A DNA stretch of 64,000 nucleotides, taken from assembly GCA_910588775.1 (NCBI GenBank), contig CAJURH010000003.1, positions 11,358-75,357 on the forward strand, in the 5' to 3' direction. The position numbers and the translations under genes are program-made. The DNA comes from an uncultured Lachnospiraceae bacterium. Lineage in GTDB: Bacteria > Bacillota > Clostridia > Lachnospirales > Lachnospiraceae. Positions 33,683 to 42,601 of this stretch are shown one piece after another; position 1 is the first letter of the stretch, and each line of letters starts with the position of its first letter. Under the pieces are notes generated by a model. It had not been told where the DNA came from. It saw nothing but the letters and a program-made list of their open reading frames with translations, and searched no databases.

Positions 33683-35696
33683 CCTGGTTGTCCTCTGTCT
33701 TGTTTTGCTGTAAATAAATGTCGATTTTGTCTCCGGATTTCAATTCTTGCTGGAAATAACTCTCTTGTCCGTTTACCCGCAGTTGAATGAGTCCGTTGGG
33801 ATTTTTCAGGTCGATGCCGGAGTATTCCACCAGGTCCATCAGGTAATAAGGGGATTTGTCCTCTTTTTTGACCAGGAGAAGCGGTTCGCCGTTTAATGTG
33901 AACTGCTGTACCTGAGCGGGCTGGACTTGTTTGGCGGCCGGGGAAGTTTCCTTTTGCTTAGGAGTGGCAGAAGCCGCGGTTTCTGGTTTGCGGACTTCCT
34001 GTTTGGGGGGCGCTGGGGCTTCTTTGGCCGGTTCTGGCTGGGCCGTTGGCGCGGGAGCCTCCGGCTGTTTGGCAGGCGTATTTTCCACTTCCATTCCTGT
34101 GATTACTATGTCCCCGGTCTTTAAGACGGTGTCCAGGGGAACCATCTTTCCATTTACGGAGGTTTTGCTTTCATAGCCGGATTCCACAATATCGGCCAGG
34201 GTCACTTTGGCGTTTTCACCGTCCACAGCCGGAGTGAAATGAATCTGGTCTCCAGCGTGAACGATGCAGGAAACCTTCACGTCTTGTCCGTTCACCTGTA
34301 GTTTGGACGGCACGCCGGGGGAGCCATGGTATATTTTGCGCTTCCCATCTAATTGAATGACGGTGTTGCGACCGGATTTGGCCAACAGGTCCTGGGAGCG
34401 GTAGCCGTTCATCATAAGGATGTCTAGCACGGTCAGACTGCCGCTGCGGAACAGTTTGGAGCGTTTTCCATTTAGCATTACATGACAACTGTCGTTGATC
34501 ATGTTCAGGCCCGCGGATACGGCAATGCCCAGCGGGGTGGCGTATTCTGGGTTGTTTAAGTCGTATTCGTCGGAAACCGCGTTGACCGAGAAGTTGTTTC
34601 CGGCGATGGCCACCCGGTTTAAGTCCATTTCCAGGTATTTGGCCACGCAGTCTTGCATATCGGCCAGTTTGCTGCCGCCGCCCGCCAGAAAAACGGCGGA
34701 AGGAGCGCTGCCGTTGACGGATATGATTTTGTCGGCGATTTCCTTACATAATGTTTTGAAAGCGCTGTCGATGCAGGTGCGGACTTCTTGGTTAGGAACA
34801 GTGTGTGGCAGGCCCAGAATGTCGGTGAATGCAATTTCTTCCTGGGTCTGGATGTCTATTTTGATTTGCTCGGCGGTCTGGAAGTCTACCAGATAGCTCT
34901 TCATCAGCGCTTCGGTAATCTCATCTCCAGCCACGGTGGCCATGGTGTAGCCTACGATGCTTCCGTCTCTGGAAATGGCGATGTCCGAGGTGCCTGCGCC
35001 GATGTCCACCAGGGCCAGGTTTAAAAGCCGTATGTTTTCCGGAATGGCCGCGTTAATGGCCGCAATGGGCTCCAGAGTCAGGCTGGCCACTTCCAGACCC
35101 ACTTTGCTCATGGTGGTGTACAAGCTTTCCACCACTTCACTGGGCAGGAAGGTGGCGATCACGTCGGCGCAGACCCGCTGGCCCTGGTGGTCCAGTAGGT
35201 CGGATATGGGGTAATTGTCCAGCAGGTACTGGGTCACGGTGTAGCCCACCAGGAAGAATTGCCTTCCTTCCTGGTCCATTTCCTGGGAGAAGGCTTCTTC
35301 AGCCTTCTCGATGGCGCCTGCTTCCAAACGGCCAATGGTTTCCTCGTCTACCCGCTGGGGCTTGTCAAATTCCATCTCACAGAAAGCTTTCTGGGTCTTT
35401 AGGGCCCGTCCGGCTGCGGCTACGCATACGTTGGTCAGTGAGCATTCCAGTTTATTTTCCAGGCGTTCTTTCACGCGGCGGGCGACTTTCGCCACCTGCT
35501 CAATATCTTCAATCTGTCCGTCAATCATTGCGCGGCGGGCATGTTCTTCCTTTTCTATGGCCAGCACATGCAGCTTCTCTTCCTTTACAATCCCTACCAG
35601 ACCAATAATGCTTCGGGTTCCGATGTCCAGGGCGAAAATCAAATCGTTCTGCGCTCTGGATGTCTGAACGCTGGATTTTCCTTCATTTATCTTCAC
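33663..35696 (-). CDS. FtsA-like actin-fold ATPase with C-terminal beta-grasp-type modules
   Basis: 677 residues; FtsA is usually about 420. Residues 15-400 carry the actin/FtsA signature: LIFALDIGTRSIIGLVG (phosphate 1), LALVDIGAGTSDIAI (phosphate 2) and VFLAGGGSKLADM (adenosine), with the 1C-type subdomain between. After the actin fold come a region near SLTVLDILMMNG and HAGDQIHFTP, a Pro/Ala-rich linker (about 540-600), then a second globular module (FTLNGEPLLLVKKED, RVNGQESYFQQELKSGDKID) that resembles small beta-grasp domains. Start GTG at 35696 fits GGAGG placed 9 bases before it and the promoter at 35739-35767. It shares a transcript and a 20-bp overlap with hisC. Confidence 0.7.
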   Translation of the reverse strand: MKINEGKSSVQTSRAQNDLIFALDIGTRSIIGLVGIVKEEKLHVLAIEKEEHARRAMIDGQIEDIEQVAKVARRVKERLENKLECSLTNVCVAAAGRALKTQKAFCEMEFDKPQRVDEETIGRLEAGAIEKAEEAFSQEMDQEGRQFFLVGYTVTQYLLDNYPISDLLDHQGQRVCADVIATFLPSEVVESLYTTMSKVGLEVASLTLEPIAAINAAIPENIRLLNLALVDIGAGTSDIAISRDGSIVGYTMATVAGDEITEALMKSYLVDFQTAEQIKIDIQTQEEIAFTDILGLPHTVPNQEVRTCIDSAFKTLCKEIADKIISVNGSAPSAVFLAGGGSKLADMQDCVAKYLEMDLNRVAIAGNNFSVNAVSDEYDLNNPEYATPLGIAVSAGLNMINDSCHVMLNGKRSKLFRSGSLTVLDILMMNGYRSQDLLAKSGRNTVIQLDGKRKIYHGSPGVPSKLQVNGQDVKVSCIVHAGDQIHFTPAVDGENAKVTLADIVESGYESKTSVNGKMVPLDTVLKTGDIVITGMEVENTPAKQPEAPAPTAQPEPAKEAPAPPKQEVRKPETAASATPKQKETSPAAKQVQPAQVQQFTLNGEPLLLVKKEDKSPYYLMDLVEYSGIDLKNPNGLIQLRVNGQESYFQQELKSGDKIDIYLQQNKTEDNQDESMGK

Positions 35697-35738
35697 GGCG
35701 CCTTTCCTCCATGTTCTTAATAAGAATATTTGCATCCC

Positions 35739-35767
35739 ATTCTAACACAATCTGACAGCGATGCCAA
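35739..35767 (-). promoter_or_regulatory. Sigma-A promoter of the FtsA-like gene
   Basis: TTGGCA (35767-35762), 17-bp spacer, TAGAAT (35744-35739) on the minus strand. The start point would be near 35733, so the ATG at 35735 cannot be used and the GTG at 35696 is the likely start. Confidence 0.7.
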
Positions 35768-35807
35768 GCGCACTTCTGGGGAGTCTTGGATTTTTCATGA
35801 AAAGTTC

Positions 35808-35836
35808 TTGATTTTTTAAATTTTCTAATGTATTAT
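35808..35836 (+). promoter_or_regulatory. Sigma-A promoter of tRNA-Ser
   Basis: TTGATT (35808-35813), 17-bp spacer, TATTAT (35831-35836), 20 bases before the tRNA. Confidence 0.7.
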
Positions 35837-35855
35837 TAATAAACGATACGAGTAT

Positions 35856-35942
35856 GGAGAGTTATCGAAGTGGTCATAACGAGCTGCACTCGAAATGCAG
35901 TTGTCCTTTTTGGGCACGTGGGTTCGAATCCCACACTCTCCG
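35856..35942 (+). tRNA. tRNA-Ser (anticodon CGA)
   Basis: 87 bases. Acceptor GGAGAGT pairs with ACTCTCC, D arm with the AGTGGTCATAACG loop, anticodon stem CTGCA/TGCAG with loop CTCGAAA giving anticodon CGA (reads UCG), long variable arm GTCCTTTTTGGGC typical of class II tRNAs, T arm GTGGGTTCGAATCCCAC. Discriminator G; no CCA is encoded. Confidence 0.95.
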
Positions 35943-35950
35943 CTCTTTAG

Positions 35951-36076
35951 AAATGGCTTAAATCCGGGGAAGTTAAATTTATCGCTATCAGGCAATGCAA
36001 AGATAGCAAAAAAGACGCTATTGAACGATTCAAAAAATCCAGTGTTATAGGCATTAATATGAGCGATATTAAATAA
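35951..36076 (+). pseudogene. Possible gene fragment beside tRNA-Ser
   Basis: A 41-codon open stretch with no start codon at its beginning, reading KFIAIRQCKDSKKDAIERFK followed by a short end and TAA. Its composition looks protein-like and it starts right after the tRNA. It may be the 3' remnant of a gene left by an element once inserted at the tRNA. Family not recognised. The rest of the 35943-36309 stretch is AT-rich and shows no other gene. Confidence 0.25.
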
Positions 36077-36264
36077 CTGAATAATATTTATTATTGAATA
36101 GAAAGTGTAAAGTCTGATAAACTACTAAAGGCTTTGCGCTTTTTGTAGATAGATGTAGAAGCTGTGTTTTTCCATATAAGATTTTCTGCGTATATAAATG
36201 CGGACATCTTAGTGGCGCAGATTGTTTAAGCGAAAAAAATAATTAAAAAAAATAAAAAAAACAC

Positions 36265-36293
36265 TTGCATTATTTTGGAAAGTAAGTTATAAT
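36265..36293 (+). promoter_or_regulatory. Sigma-A promoter of tRNA-Gln
   Basis: TTGCAT (36265-36270), 17-bp spacer, TATAAT (36288-36293), preceded by an A-rich upstream stretch that could act as an UP element. Confidence 0.85.
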
Positions 36294-36310
36294 TCATTTC
36301 GTTGAGAAAT

Positions 36311-36382
36311 TGGGCTATCGCCAAACGGTAAGGCAACGGACTCTGACTCCGTCATTTCAAGGTTCGAATCCTTGTAGCCCAG
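36311..36382 (+). tRNA. tRNA-Gln (anticodon CTG)
   Basis: 72 bases. Acceptor TGGGCTA pairs with TAGCCCA; anticodon stem ACGGA/TCCGT with loop CTCTGAC gives CTG (reads CAG); T arm CAAGGTTCGAATCCTTG. The U1-A72 end and the G discriminator are typical of tRNA-Gln. CCA not encoded. Confidence 0.95.
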
Positions 36383-36389
36383 CTATCGA

Positions 36390-36424
36390 AGCCTGTTGCA
36401 GTTTCATGCAGCAGGCTTTTTATC
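36390..36424 (+). terminator. Rho-independent terminator after tRNA-Gln
   Basis: AGCCTGTTGCA pairs with TGCAGCAGGCT around GTTTCA, followed by TTTTTA. Confidence 0.9.
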
Positions 36425-36463
36425 TTTCTGTTTTGTTGAGAGAATGAAGAGATGGAGGATTCT

Positions 36464-37312
36464 ATGATCGTATTAGGAAAGAAACAAAAGCTTGTTGTGG
36501 CGCAGAAAGTTGATTTTGGGGTTTATCTGGCGGAGAGTATGGAAGAATACCCGGATGAGAAAGTGCTTCTTCCCAGCAGACAGACGCCAGAAAATGTTCA
36601 GGAAGGGGATGAACTGACCGTATTTATTTACCGGGATTCCATGGACAGGCCCATTGCCACAGTGCATGAGCCGCTGGTGGAACTTGGACAGATGGCGGTT
36701 CTTGAGGCGGTGGACACAAGCCGGATTGGAGCTTTTTTAAATTGGGGACTTGAGAAAGACTTGCTGCTTCCCTTCCGGGAACAGACGATGCGGGTGGAAA
36801 AGGGAGACCAGTGCCTGGTGGCTCTGTACGAGGACAAGAGCCATCGGCTGTGCGCCACTATGAAAGTGTATCATTATTTGAATGCCCAGTCTCCGTACAA
36901 AGCGGGCGACATGGTAAAGGGGCGCGTCTATGAAATCAGCAAGAACTTTGGCGTTTTTGTTGCGGTGGACGACCAGTATTCGGCGCTGATTCCCAAGAGC
37001 GAGGCCCAGGGAAACTACCAGGTTAATGAGATTCTGGACTTGCGGGTGACCCAGGTGAAGGAGGACGGCAAGCTGAACGTGAGCGCTAGGAAGAAGGCTC
37101 CGGAGCAGCTCTCAGAAGACGCACAGAAGATTTTTCAGGTGATGGAACGCTCCGGCGGTTCACTGCCACTGGATGATAAATCGGATCCGGCGCAGATTAA
37201 AGCTAGGCTGGGACTGAGCAAAGCGGCCTTTAAGCGGGCAGTGGGACATCTGATGAAGACGGGCAAAATCACGCAGCAGCCGGGGAAGATTTCTATAAAA
37301 CAGGATTCGTAA
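36464..37312 (+). CDS. CvfB-like S1-type RNA-binding protein
   Basis: 282 residues. Several S1/OB-like domains in a row (about 1-60, 65-130, 140-205) followed by a winged helix at the end (LSKAAFKRAVGHLMKTGKIT), the layout of CvfB/YitL proteins, which bind RNA and affect virulence regulators in some Firmicutes. The ATG at 36464 follows GGAGG; the ATG at 36452 includes that site. Ends 13 bp before dnaE on the same strand. Confidence 0.85.
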   Translation: MIVLGKKQKLVVAQKVDFGVYLAESMEEYPDEKVLLPSRQTPENVQEGDELTVFIYRDSMDRPIATVHEPLVELGQMAVLEAVDTSRIGAFLNWGLEKDLLLPFREQTMRVEKGDQCLVALYEDKSHRLCATMKVYHYLNAQSPYKAGDMVKGRVYEISKNFGVFVAVDDQYSALIPKSEAQGNYQVNEILDLRVTQVKEDGKLNVSARKKAPEQLSEDAQKIFQVMERSGGSLPLDDKSDPAQIKARLGLSKAAFKRAVGHLMKTGKITQQPGKISIKQDS

Positions 37313-37325
37313 ACGGGGGATGGCA

Positions 37326-40300
37326 ATGGATTTTACACATCTGCATGTGCATACAGAGTACAGTCTTTTGGACGGCTCCAACAAGATTGAAGAGTATGTC
37401 TCCAGGGTCAAGGAGCTGGGAATGGACAGCGCGGCCATCACGGACCATGGCGCCATGTACGGGTGCATTGATTTCTATAAGGCGGCCAAAGCGGCGGGTA
37501 TACGGCCCATTTTGGGATGCGAGGTGTATGTGGCTCCAGGCTCCAGGTTTGACCGGGAGGTGGGAAATCAGGAAGACCGCTATTATCATCTGGTGCTTTT
37601 GGCGGAAAATAACATAGGCTACGGCAATCTGATGAAGGTGGTTTCCCGGGGATTTGTGGAAGGGTTTTACTACAAGCCGCGGGTGGACATGGAGCTTCTG
37701 GAGAAATACCACGAGGGGCTGATTGCCTTGAGCGCCTGTCTGGCTGGAGAAGTTCCCCGTTATCTGACCCGGGGCATGTATGAAGAGGCCAAGGCGGCGG
37801 CGCTGCGTCATCAGGAGATATTTGGAAAAGGAAATTATTTCCTGGAGCTGCAGGATCATGGCATTTCCGAGCAGCAGTTGGTGAACCAGCAGCTTATGCG
37901 GCTGCACCAGGAGACGGGCATTGACTTGGTGGCTACCAACGACGTGCATTATACTTATGCCGAAGACGCCACGGCCCACGACATTCTGCTGTGCATTCAG
38001 ACGGCCAAGAAGCTGGAGGATGAGGACCGGATGCGCTACGAGGGCGGTCAGTATTATGTGAAATCTCAGGAGGAGATGGCCCAGCTTTTCCCCTATGCGC
38101 CGGAAGCCCTGGAGAACACCCATAAAATTGCCATGCGCTGCAACGTGGAGATAGAATTTGGCGTGACTAAGCTGCCCAAATTCGATGTGCCTAAGGAGTA
38201 CACGTCCAGGGAATATCTCAATAAACTGTGCCGGGAAGGGCTGGAGCGGCTGTATAATCCGGTGACAGAGGAATTGGAGGAGCGTCTACAGTACGAGCTG
38301 AATACCATTTCCAACATGGGATTTGTGGATTATTTCCTGATTGTATGGGATTTCATCCGGTATGCCCGGGATAACGGCATCTCGGTGGGGCCGGGCCGGG
38401 GTTCGGCGGCGGGAAGCCTGGTGTCCTACACCCTTGGCATCACTCAGTTAGACCCTATCAAATACAGTCTGCTGTTTGAGCGTTTTTTGAACCCGGAGCG
38501 GGTGTCCATGCCGGATATCGACATTGATTTCTGCTTCGAACGGCGTCAGGAAGTCATTGACTACGTGGTGGAGAAGTACGGCAAAGACCGGGTGGTGCAG
38601 ATTGTCACCTTCGGAACCATGGCGGCCCGCAATGTGCTGCGGGACGTGGGGCGGGTGCTGGGCATGCCCTATTCCCAGGTGGACGCGGTGGCCAAGATGA
38701 TTCCCGTGGAGCAGAATAAACCTCTGACCATCCAGCAGGCGCTGAATCGCAATCCGGAATTTGCCAAGATTTACCAGGACGACCCAGACATTCACCATCT
38801 GGTGGACATGGCGAAGCGGCTGGAAGGCTTGCCCCGCCATACGTCCATGCATGCGGCGGGCGTGGTTATCAGCCAAAAGGAAGTGGACGAGTATGTGCCG
38901 CTTTCCAGAGCGTCCGACGGCTCCATAACCACCCAGTTCACCATGACCACCTTGGAAGAGTTGGGCCTTCTGAAAATGGATTTCCTGGGGTTGCGCACCC
39001 TGACGGTGATTCAGGACACAGTGCAGCAGGTGGAAAAGGACAAAGGCGTTTCCTTAGATATGGACAAAATCGACTACAACGATCCAAAGGTACTGGCCTC
39101 CATCGGCGCTGGAAAAACCGAGGGCGTGTTCCAGTTGGAAAGCCCGGGCATGAAAAATTTCATGAAGGAGTTAAAGCCCCAGAGCCTGGAAGACATCATC
39201 GCCGGCGTGGCCCTCTACCGTCCCGGCCCCATGGACTTCATACCCCAGTACATTCGGGGAAAGAAAAATGCGGCCATGGTCACGTACGACTGTCCTCAGC
39301 TTGCGCCCATTCTGGAATCCACCTACGGCTGCATCGTTTACCAGGAGCAGGTGATGCAGATCGTGCGGGAGCTGGGTGGGTACACCATGGGGCGCAGCGA
39401 CCTTCTAAGACGCGCCATGTCCAAGAAAAAGGTGGCCGTCATGGAAAAGGAGCGGAAAAGCTTCGTCTATGGAAACGAAGAGGAAGGCATTCCCGGCTGC
39501 ATCAAGAATGGCATCGACGAGAAGACCGCCCACAAAATCTACGATGAGATGATTGATTTCGCCAAATACGCCTTTAATAAATCCCATGCGGCGGCTTACG
39601 CGGTGGTGGCCTACCAGACGGCATACCTGAAATACTATCATCCCCTGCAATTTATGGCGGCGCTGATGACCTCAGTTATAGATTTTCCAACAAAGGTTTC
39701 GGAATACATTCTGCACTGCCGTCAAATCGGCATTGACATCCTGCCGCCAGACATCAACTGCGGCGACAGCCGTTTCTCCGTGGACGGCACAGGCATCCGT
39801 TATGGCCTGTCCGCCATCAAAAGCGTGGGAAAATCTGTGATTGACGACATCGTAAAGGAGCGGGAGCAGGGCGGACTGTATGATACCCTCAACGGTTTCA
39901 TCTCCCGCATGTCCGGAAAGGAAGTCAACAAGCGGGTGGTGGAAAACCTGCTTAAGGCCGGGGCGCTGGACTGCCTGGAGGGCAACCGGAGACAGAAGCT
40001 GATGGTGTACCAGCAGGTGATGGAGAGTGTGCAGCGGGAGAAGAAGAATTCCATGGCCGGGCAGTTATCTCTGCTGGACATTGTGGGGGAGGAGGAGAAG
40101 AAAGACTACATTATCCAACTGCCTCCGGTGGAAGAATATGAGAAGGAAGCCGTCCTGTCTTACGAGAAAGAAGTGCTGGGCATCTACATCAGCGGGCATC
40201 CCTTGGAGCAGTATACAGACCTGCTGGCTCGCAACGTCACCGCTAAGACCACCGATTTTCTGCCGGATGAGGACACCGGGCTCCCCCATCTGGCCGATGG

Positions 40301-40802
40301 ATCGAAAGCGGTCATCGGCGGCATGATCACCAACAAAACCATCAAATACACGAAGAACAACCAGGTCATGGCGTTTCTCACCATCGAGGATTTGATTGGA
40401 TCGGTGGAAGTGATTGTGTTTCCCAGGGATTATGAGCGCAACGTGAACGCGCTGGACGAGGAAAACAAAGTGTTCATCCGTGGAAGAGTGGCGGCGGAAG
40501 ACGATAAGGCCAGCAAATTAATCTGCGAGAAAATCTATCTGTTCACAGACATGCCCCGGGAATTATGGATACAGTTCGATTCCAAAGAAGAATATATGGA
40601 TAAGGAAGAGGAACTGACTGACCAGATTCGCGGTGCGGCTGGGAAGGACGCAGTGGTGGCTTATCTGAAAAAAGAACGCGCCATGAAAAGGCTTCCGGCC
40701 AGCCAGCGGGTGTCCATAGACGCATTGAATATGGAACAAATATATGAGAAATTCGGCAAAGAGAATGTGAAAATTTTAGAAAAAGGCATTGATAAAATTT
40801 AG
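37326..40802 (+). CDS. dnaE: DNA polymerase III alpha subunit
   Basis: 1158 residues. Main replicative polymerase of the DnaE1 type. N-terminal PHP domain starts FTHLHVHTEYSLLDGSNKIE. The catalytic aspartates are D397 and D399 in MPDIDIDFCFERR and D552 in LLKMDFLGLRT. The HhH region and the OB domain (INGGMITNKTIKY-like, KVFIRGRVAAEDD) follow, with an end shorter than in E. coli, as in Firmicutes. The ATG at 37326 is preferred to the one at 37320 because CGGGGG is then correctly spaced; the difference is two residues. A terminator follows at 40815-40841. Confidence 0.97.
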   Translation: MDFTHLHVHTEYSLLDGSNKIEEYVSRVKELGMDSAAITDHGAMYGCIDFYKAAKAAGIRPILGCEVYVAPGSRFDREVGNQEDRYYHLVLLAENNIGYGNLMKVVSRGFVEGFYYKPRVDMELLEKYHEGLIALSACLAGEVPRYLTRGMYEEAKAAALRHQEIFGKGNYFLELQDHGISEQQLVNQQLMRLHQETGIDLVATNDVHYTYAEDATAHDILLCIQTAKKLEDEDRMRYEGGQYYVKSQEEMAQLFPYAPEALENTHKIAMRCNVEIEFGVTKLPKFDVPKEYTSREYLNKLCREGLERLYNPVTEELEERLQYELNTISNMGFVDYFLIVWDFIRYARDNGISVGPGRGSAAGSLVSYTLGITQLDPIKYSLLFERFLNPERVSMPDIDIDFCFERRQEVIDYVVEKYGKDRVVQIVTFGTMAARNVLRDVGRVLGMPYSQVDAVAKMIPVEQNKPLTIQQALNRNPEFAKIYQDDPDIHHLVDMAKRLEGLPRHTSMHAAGVVISQKEVDEYVPLSRASDGSITTQFTMTTLEELGLLKMDFLGLRTLTVIQDTVQQVEKDKGVSLDMDKIDYNDPKVLASIGAGKTEGVFQLESPGMKNFMKELKPQSLEDIIAGVALYRPGPMDFIPQYIRGKKNAAMVTYDCPQLAPILESTYGCIVYQEQVMQIVRELGGYTMGRSDLLRRAMSKKKVAVMEKERKSFVYGNEEEGIPGCIKNGIDEKTAHKIYDEMIDFAKYAFNKSHAAAYAVVAYQTAYLKYYHPLQFMAALMTSVIDFPTKVSEYILHCRQIGIDILPPDINCGDSRFSVDGTGIRYGLSAIKSVGKSVIDDIVKEREQGGLYDTLNGFISRMSGKEVNKRVVENLLKAGALDCLEGNRRQKLMVYQQVMESVQREKKNSMAGQLSLLDIVGEEEKKDYIIQLPPVEEYEKEAVLSYEKEVLGIYISGHPLEQYTDLLARNVTAKTTDFLPDEDTGLPHLADGSKAVIGGMITNKTIKYTKNNQVMAFLTIEDLIGSVEVIVFPRDYERNVNALDEENKVFIRGRVAAEDDKASKLICEKIYLFTDMPRELWIQFDSKEEYMDKEEELTDQIRGAAGKDAVVAYLKKERAMKRLPASQRVSIDALNMEQIYEKFGKENVKILEKGIDKI

Positions 40803-40814
40803 AAGCAAATAGTG

Positions 40815-40841
40815 CGGAAAGCCCAGGAGGCTTTCCGTTTT
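40815..40841 (+). terminator. Rho-independent terminator after dnaE
   Basis: CGGAAAGCC pairs with GGCTTTCCG around CAGGA, followed by TTTT. Confidence 0.9.
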
Positions 40842-40856
40842 GCCGTTATAAGATGG

Positions 40857-41561
40857 TTAGTCAATGCCTACACGGATGCCGCCCTTTCTCTCGGAAGGCT
40901 GCATGATGACCGTCACAGGCTGATTGCCATCCCATTCGAACTGGTAGGACTCTCCAGAAGCCTGGCCAATCAGCGTTTTCCAGGATACGTCCGCAGTGAC
41001 TCTCGGGTCACAGGGGCCATTGCCCATCCAGCAAATCACAGCGTCCGGGTCCACAGAAATGGTATCGCGGGAGGTGACGTTGCTGAGGACAATGGGGTTT
41101 CCGTCGGATAAAACAGCCACATAGGCGTTGTTGCCGCGAGCGGTCAGCGTGGAGGTGGCCAGCCCTTTCTGAGAGAGAACGCCCACGCCGATAAAGCGGA
41201 CCGTGTATTCGCAATCCTGGGTGAAAGCCAGGATATTTTCTGATTCCACAGAGATGGTCTCCCCAGGGCTCAAGTGATAGATGACAACATGCTGTCCATA
41301 ATTTGCATAATATGTAACGGAATTTCCGTTTAGAAGCGCCTTCATAAGGGGCAGGTTTTCCCCGGTGACGCGACGGACTAGGGAGCCAAGAATCGCCTGG
41401 CCCATATTGTTTTGAGGGCCGAAAAGGACCTTTTCAAATTTATAATTCTTGCCGCCAGCGCTCTCGCCAGCAATGAAGGAGCCCGCTTTGGTGAAAAGGA
41501 CATCGTTTCCGGAACAGGTGACTTTCAGGGTCAGTTCATTGATGATTTCAAAGTTTAACAT
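40857..41561 (-). CDS. AIM24-family protein
   Basis: 234 residues. The glycine-rich double-stranded beta-helix pattern (VLFTKAGSFIAGESAG, LVRRVTGENLPLMKAL, GETISVESENILAFTQ, GLATSTLTARGNNAYVAV) is that of the AIM24/TIGR00266 family, whose bacterial members have no settled function and whose mitochondrial namesake affects membrane shape. No membrane segment. An AGGAGG site lies before the ATG. It is on the same strand as the TerD gene upstream, and the two may be co-regulated. Confidence 0.8.
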   Translation of the reverse strand: MLNFEIINELTLKVTCSGNDVLFTKAGSFIAGESAGGKNYKFEKVLFGPQNNMGQAILGSLVRRVTGENLPLMKALLNGNSVTYYANYGQHVVIYHLSPGETISVESENILAFTQDCEYTVRFIGVGVLSQKGLATSTLTARGNNAYVAVLSDGNPIVLSNVTSRDTISVDPDAVICWMGNGPCDPRVTADVSWKTLIGQASGESYQFEWDGNQPVTVIMQPSERKGGIRVGID

Positions 41562-41686
41562 AGTTTATTCCTCCTAAACTTACATGCGCCCGTAGAGAAG
41601 GCGCTCACGCGAAATGAAAGTCTATGTGGGCGCGCTTGGCGTCCCTGCATGCATGCCGCCTGTTTGGCGGCGGATTTTCGAAATGA

Positions 41687-42415
41687 TTATACAACCTGGA
41701 CGCCATACAGTTCACACAGGCCGGCCAGGTCTTTTGCCACGCCGTTTCCGATGGCGTTGAATTTCCAGGAGCCATTGTGACGGTATATTTCTCCAATCAT
41801 CATGGAAGTTACGTTTGCGTAGTATTCGTCCATCTGGAAGCTGACGATTTCCTGGTTGGAAGAAGCGTCCAGAATTCGAATGTATGCGTCTTTCAACATG
41901 CTGAAGTTCAGATGCCGCGAAAGGGCTTCATGGATGGTTAGGACGAATACGATTTTGGCCACTTGACTACTTAATTTGGCAAAGTCAACGGATATGGATT
42001 CTCTGTCTGCGCCTGCCTCTGTGGAAAAGACAACGCTGCCGTCGGGACTCTTCTCCTGCCCGTAGAAAACAAACCAGTTGTCACCGGGGACTTTTCCGGC
42101 GCTGTTTAGCAGGAAAGCGGACACGTCCACATCGCAGGCGGCGTTTACGGCGCGCCATCCCAGACAGGCTCTGACGGCGGAAGGCCCGTCGGAGGGGGCC
42201 AGGGGGACCTTCTGTCCCTTTTGAACAGTGTGGATAAGCGACGGCGCAGATTTTCCAGGAGATGGAGATGCCTGGGCGGCGCTGGGCGCAGAAGGGCCGC
42301 TGTTTATGGTTTGGATGTTTTGGGATGTCTTGGGACCCTGAACGCGGAGCTGGTTGATGGATAAAATGCTCTGGTTATTAAGCGGTCCCGTGGATTTTAT
42401 GGGAATATGGTTCAT
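41687..42415 (-). CDS. TerD-family stress protein with N-terminal linker
   Basis: 242 residues. The C-terminal ~180 residues have the TerD-like core (ACLGWRAVNAACDVDVSAFLLN, DNWFVFYGQEKSPDGSV, VFVLTIHEALSRHLNFSMLK, YIRILDASSNQEIVSF), including Ca-binding acidic positions. TerD proteins are linked to tellurite, toxin and phage tolerance. The first ~60 residues are a Ser/Pro/Ala-rich linker not seen in a bare TerD. Only one TerD gene and no TerC/TerF is nearby. It may pair with the AIM24 protein 125 bp downstream. Confidence 0.8.
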   Translation of the reverse strand: MNHIPIKSTGPLNNQSILSINQLRVQGPKTSQNIQTINSGPSAPSAAQASPSPGKSAPSLIHTVQKGQKVPLAPSDGPSAVRACLGWRAVNAACDVDVSAFLLNSAGKVPGDNWFVFYGQEKSPDGSVVFSTEAGADRESISVDFAKLSSQVAKIVFVLTIHEALSRHLNFSMLKDAYIRILDASSNQEIVSFQMDEYYANVTSMMIGEIYRHNGSWKFNAIGNGVAKDLAGLCELYGVQVV

Positions 42416-42487
42416 AGATATTCTCCTAGTATTTGATATATGATTTCATCTTTGCATAAAAGCGCGGCAAAAGCAAGGATTTTTTTC

Positions 42488-42515
42488 TTGAAGAAATGGT
42501 GGACTGTGGTATGAT
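42488..42515 (+). promoter_or_regulatory. Candidate promoter of the first nitroreductase
   Basis: TTGAAG (42488-42493), 16-bp spacer, TATGAT (42510-42515). Leader of about 80 bases. Confidence 0.45.
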
Positions 42516-42601
42516 TATCTGGAATAGGATATTGTTTTCTGGCTACGAATATAGATGTTCTGCAATTACATATGGATATAGAAAAGTGAAAGGATATAAA
42601 A

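Noticed and set aside
37293..38123. 276-codon open frame on the minus strand
   Set aside because: Antisense to dnaE; dnaE has clear catalytic motifs and this frame has none.
41649..41680. CCGCC/GGCGG hairpin after the TerD gene
   Set aside because: A stem exists, but no T tract follows on the minus strand, so a terminator call was not made.
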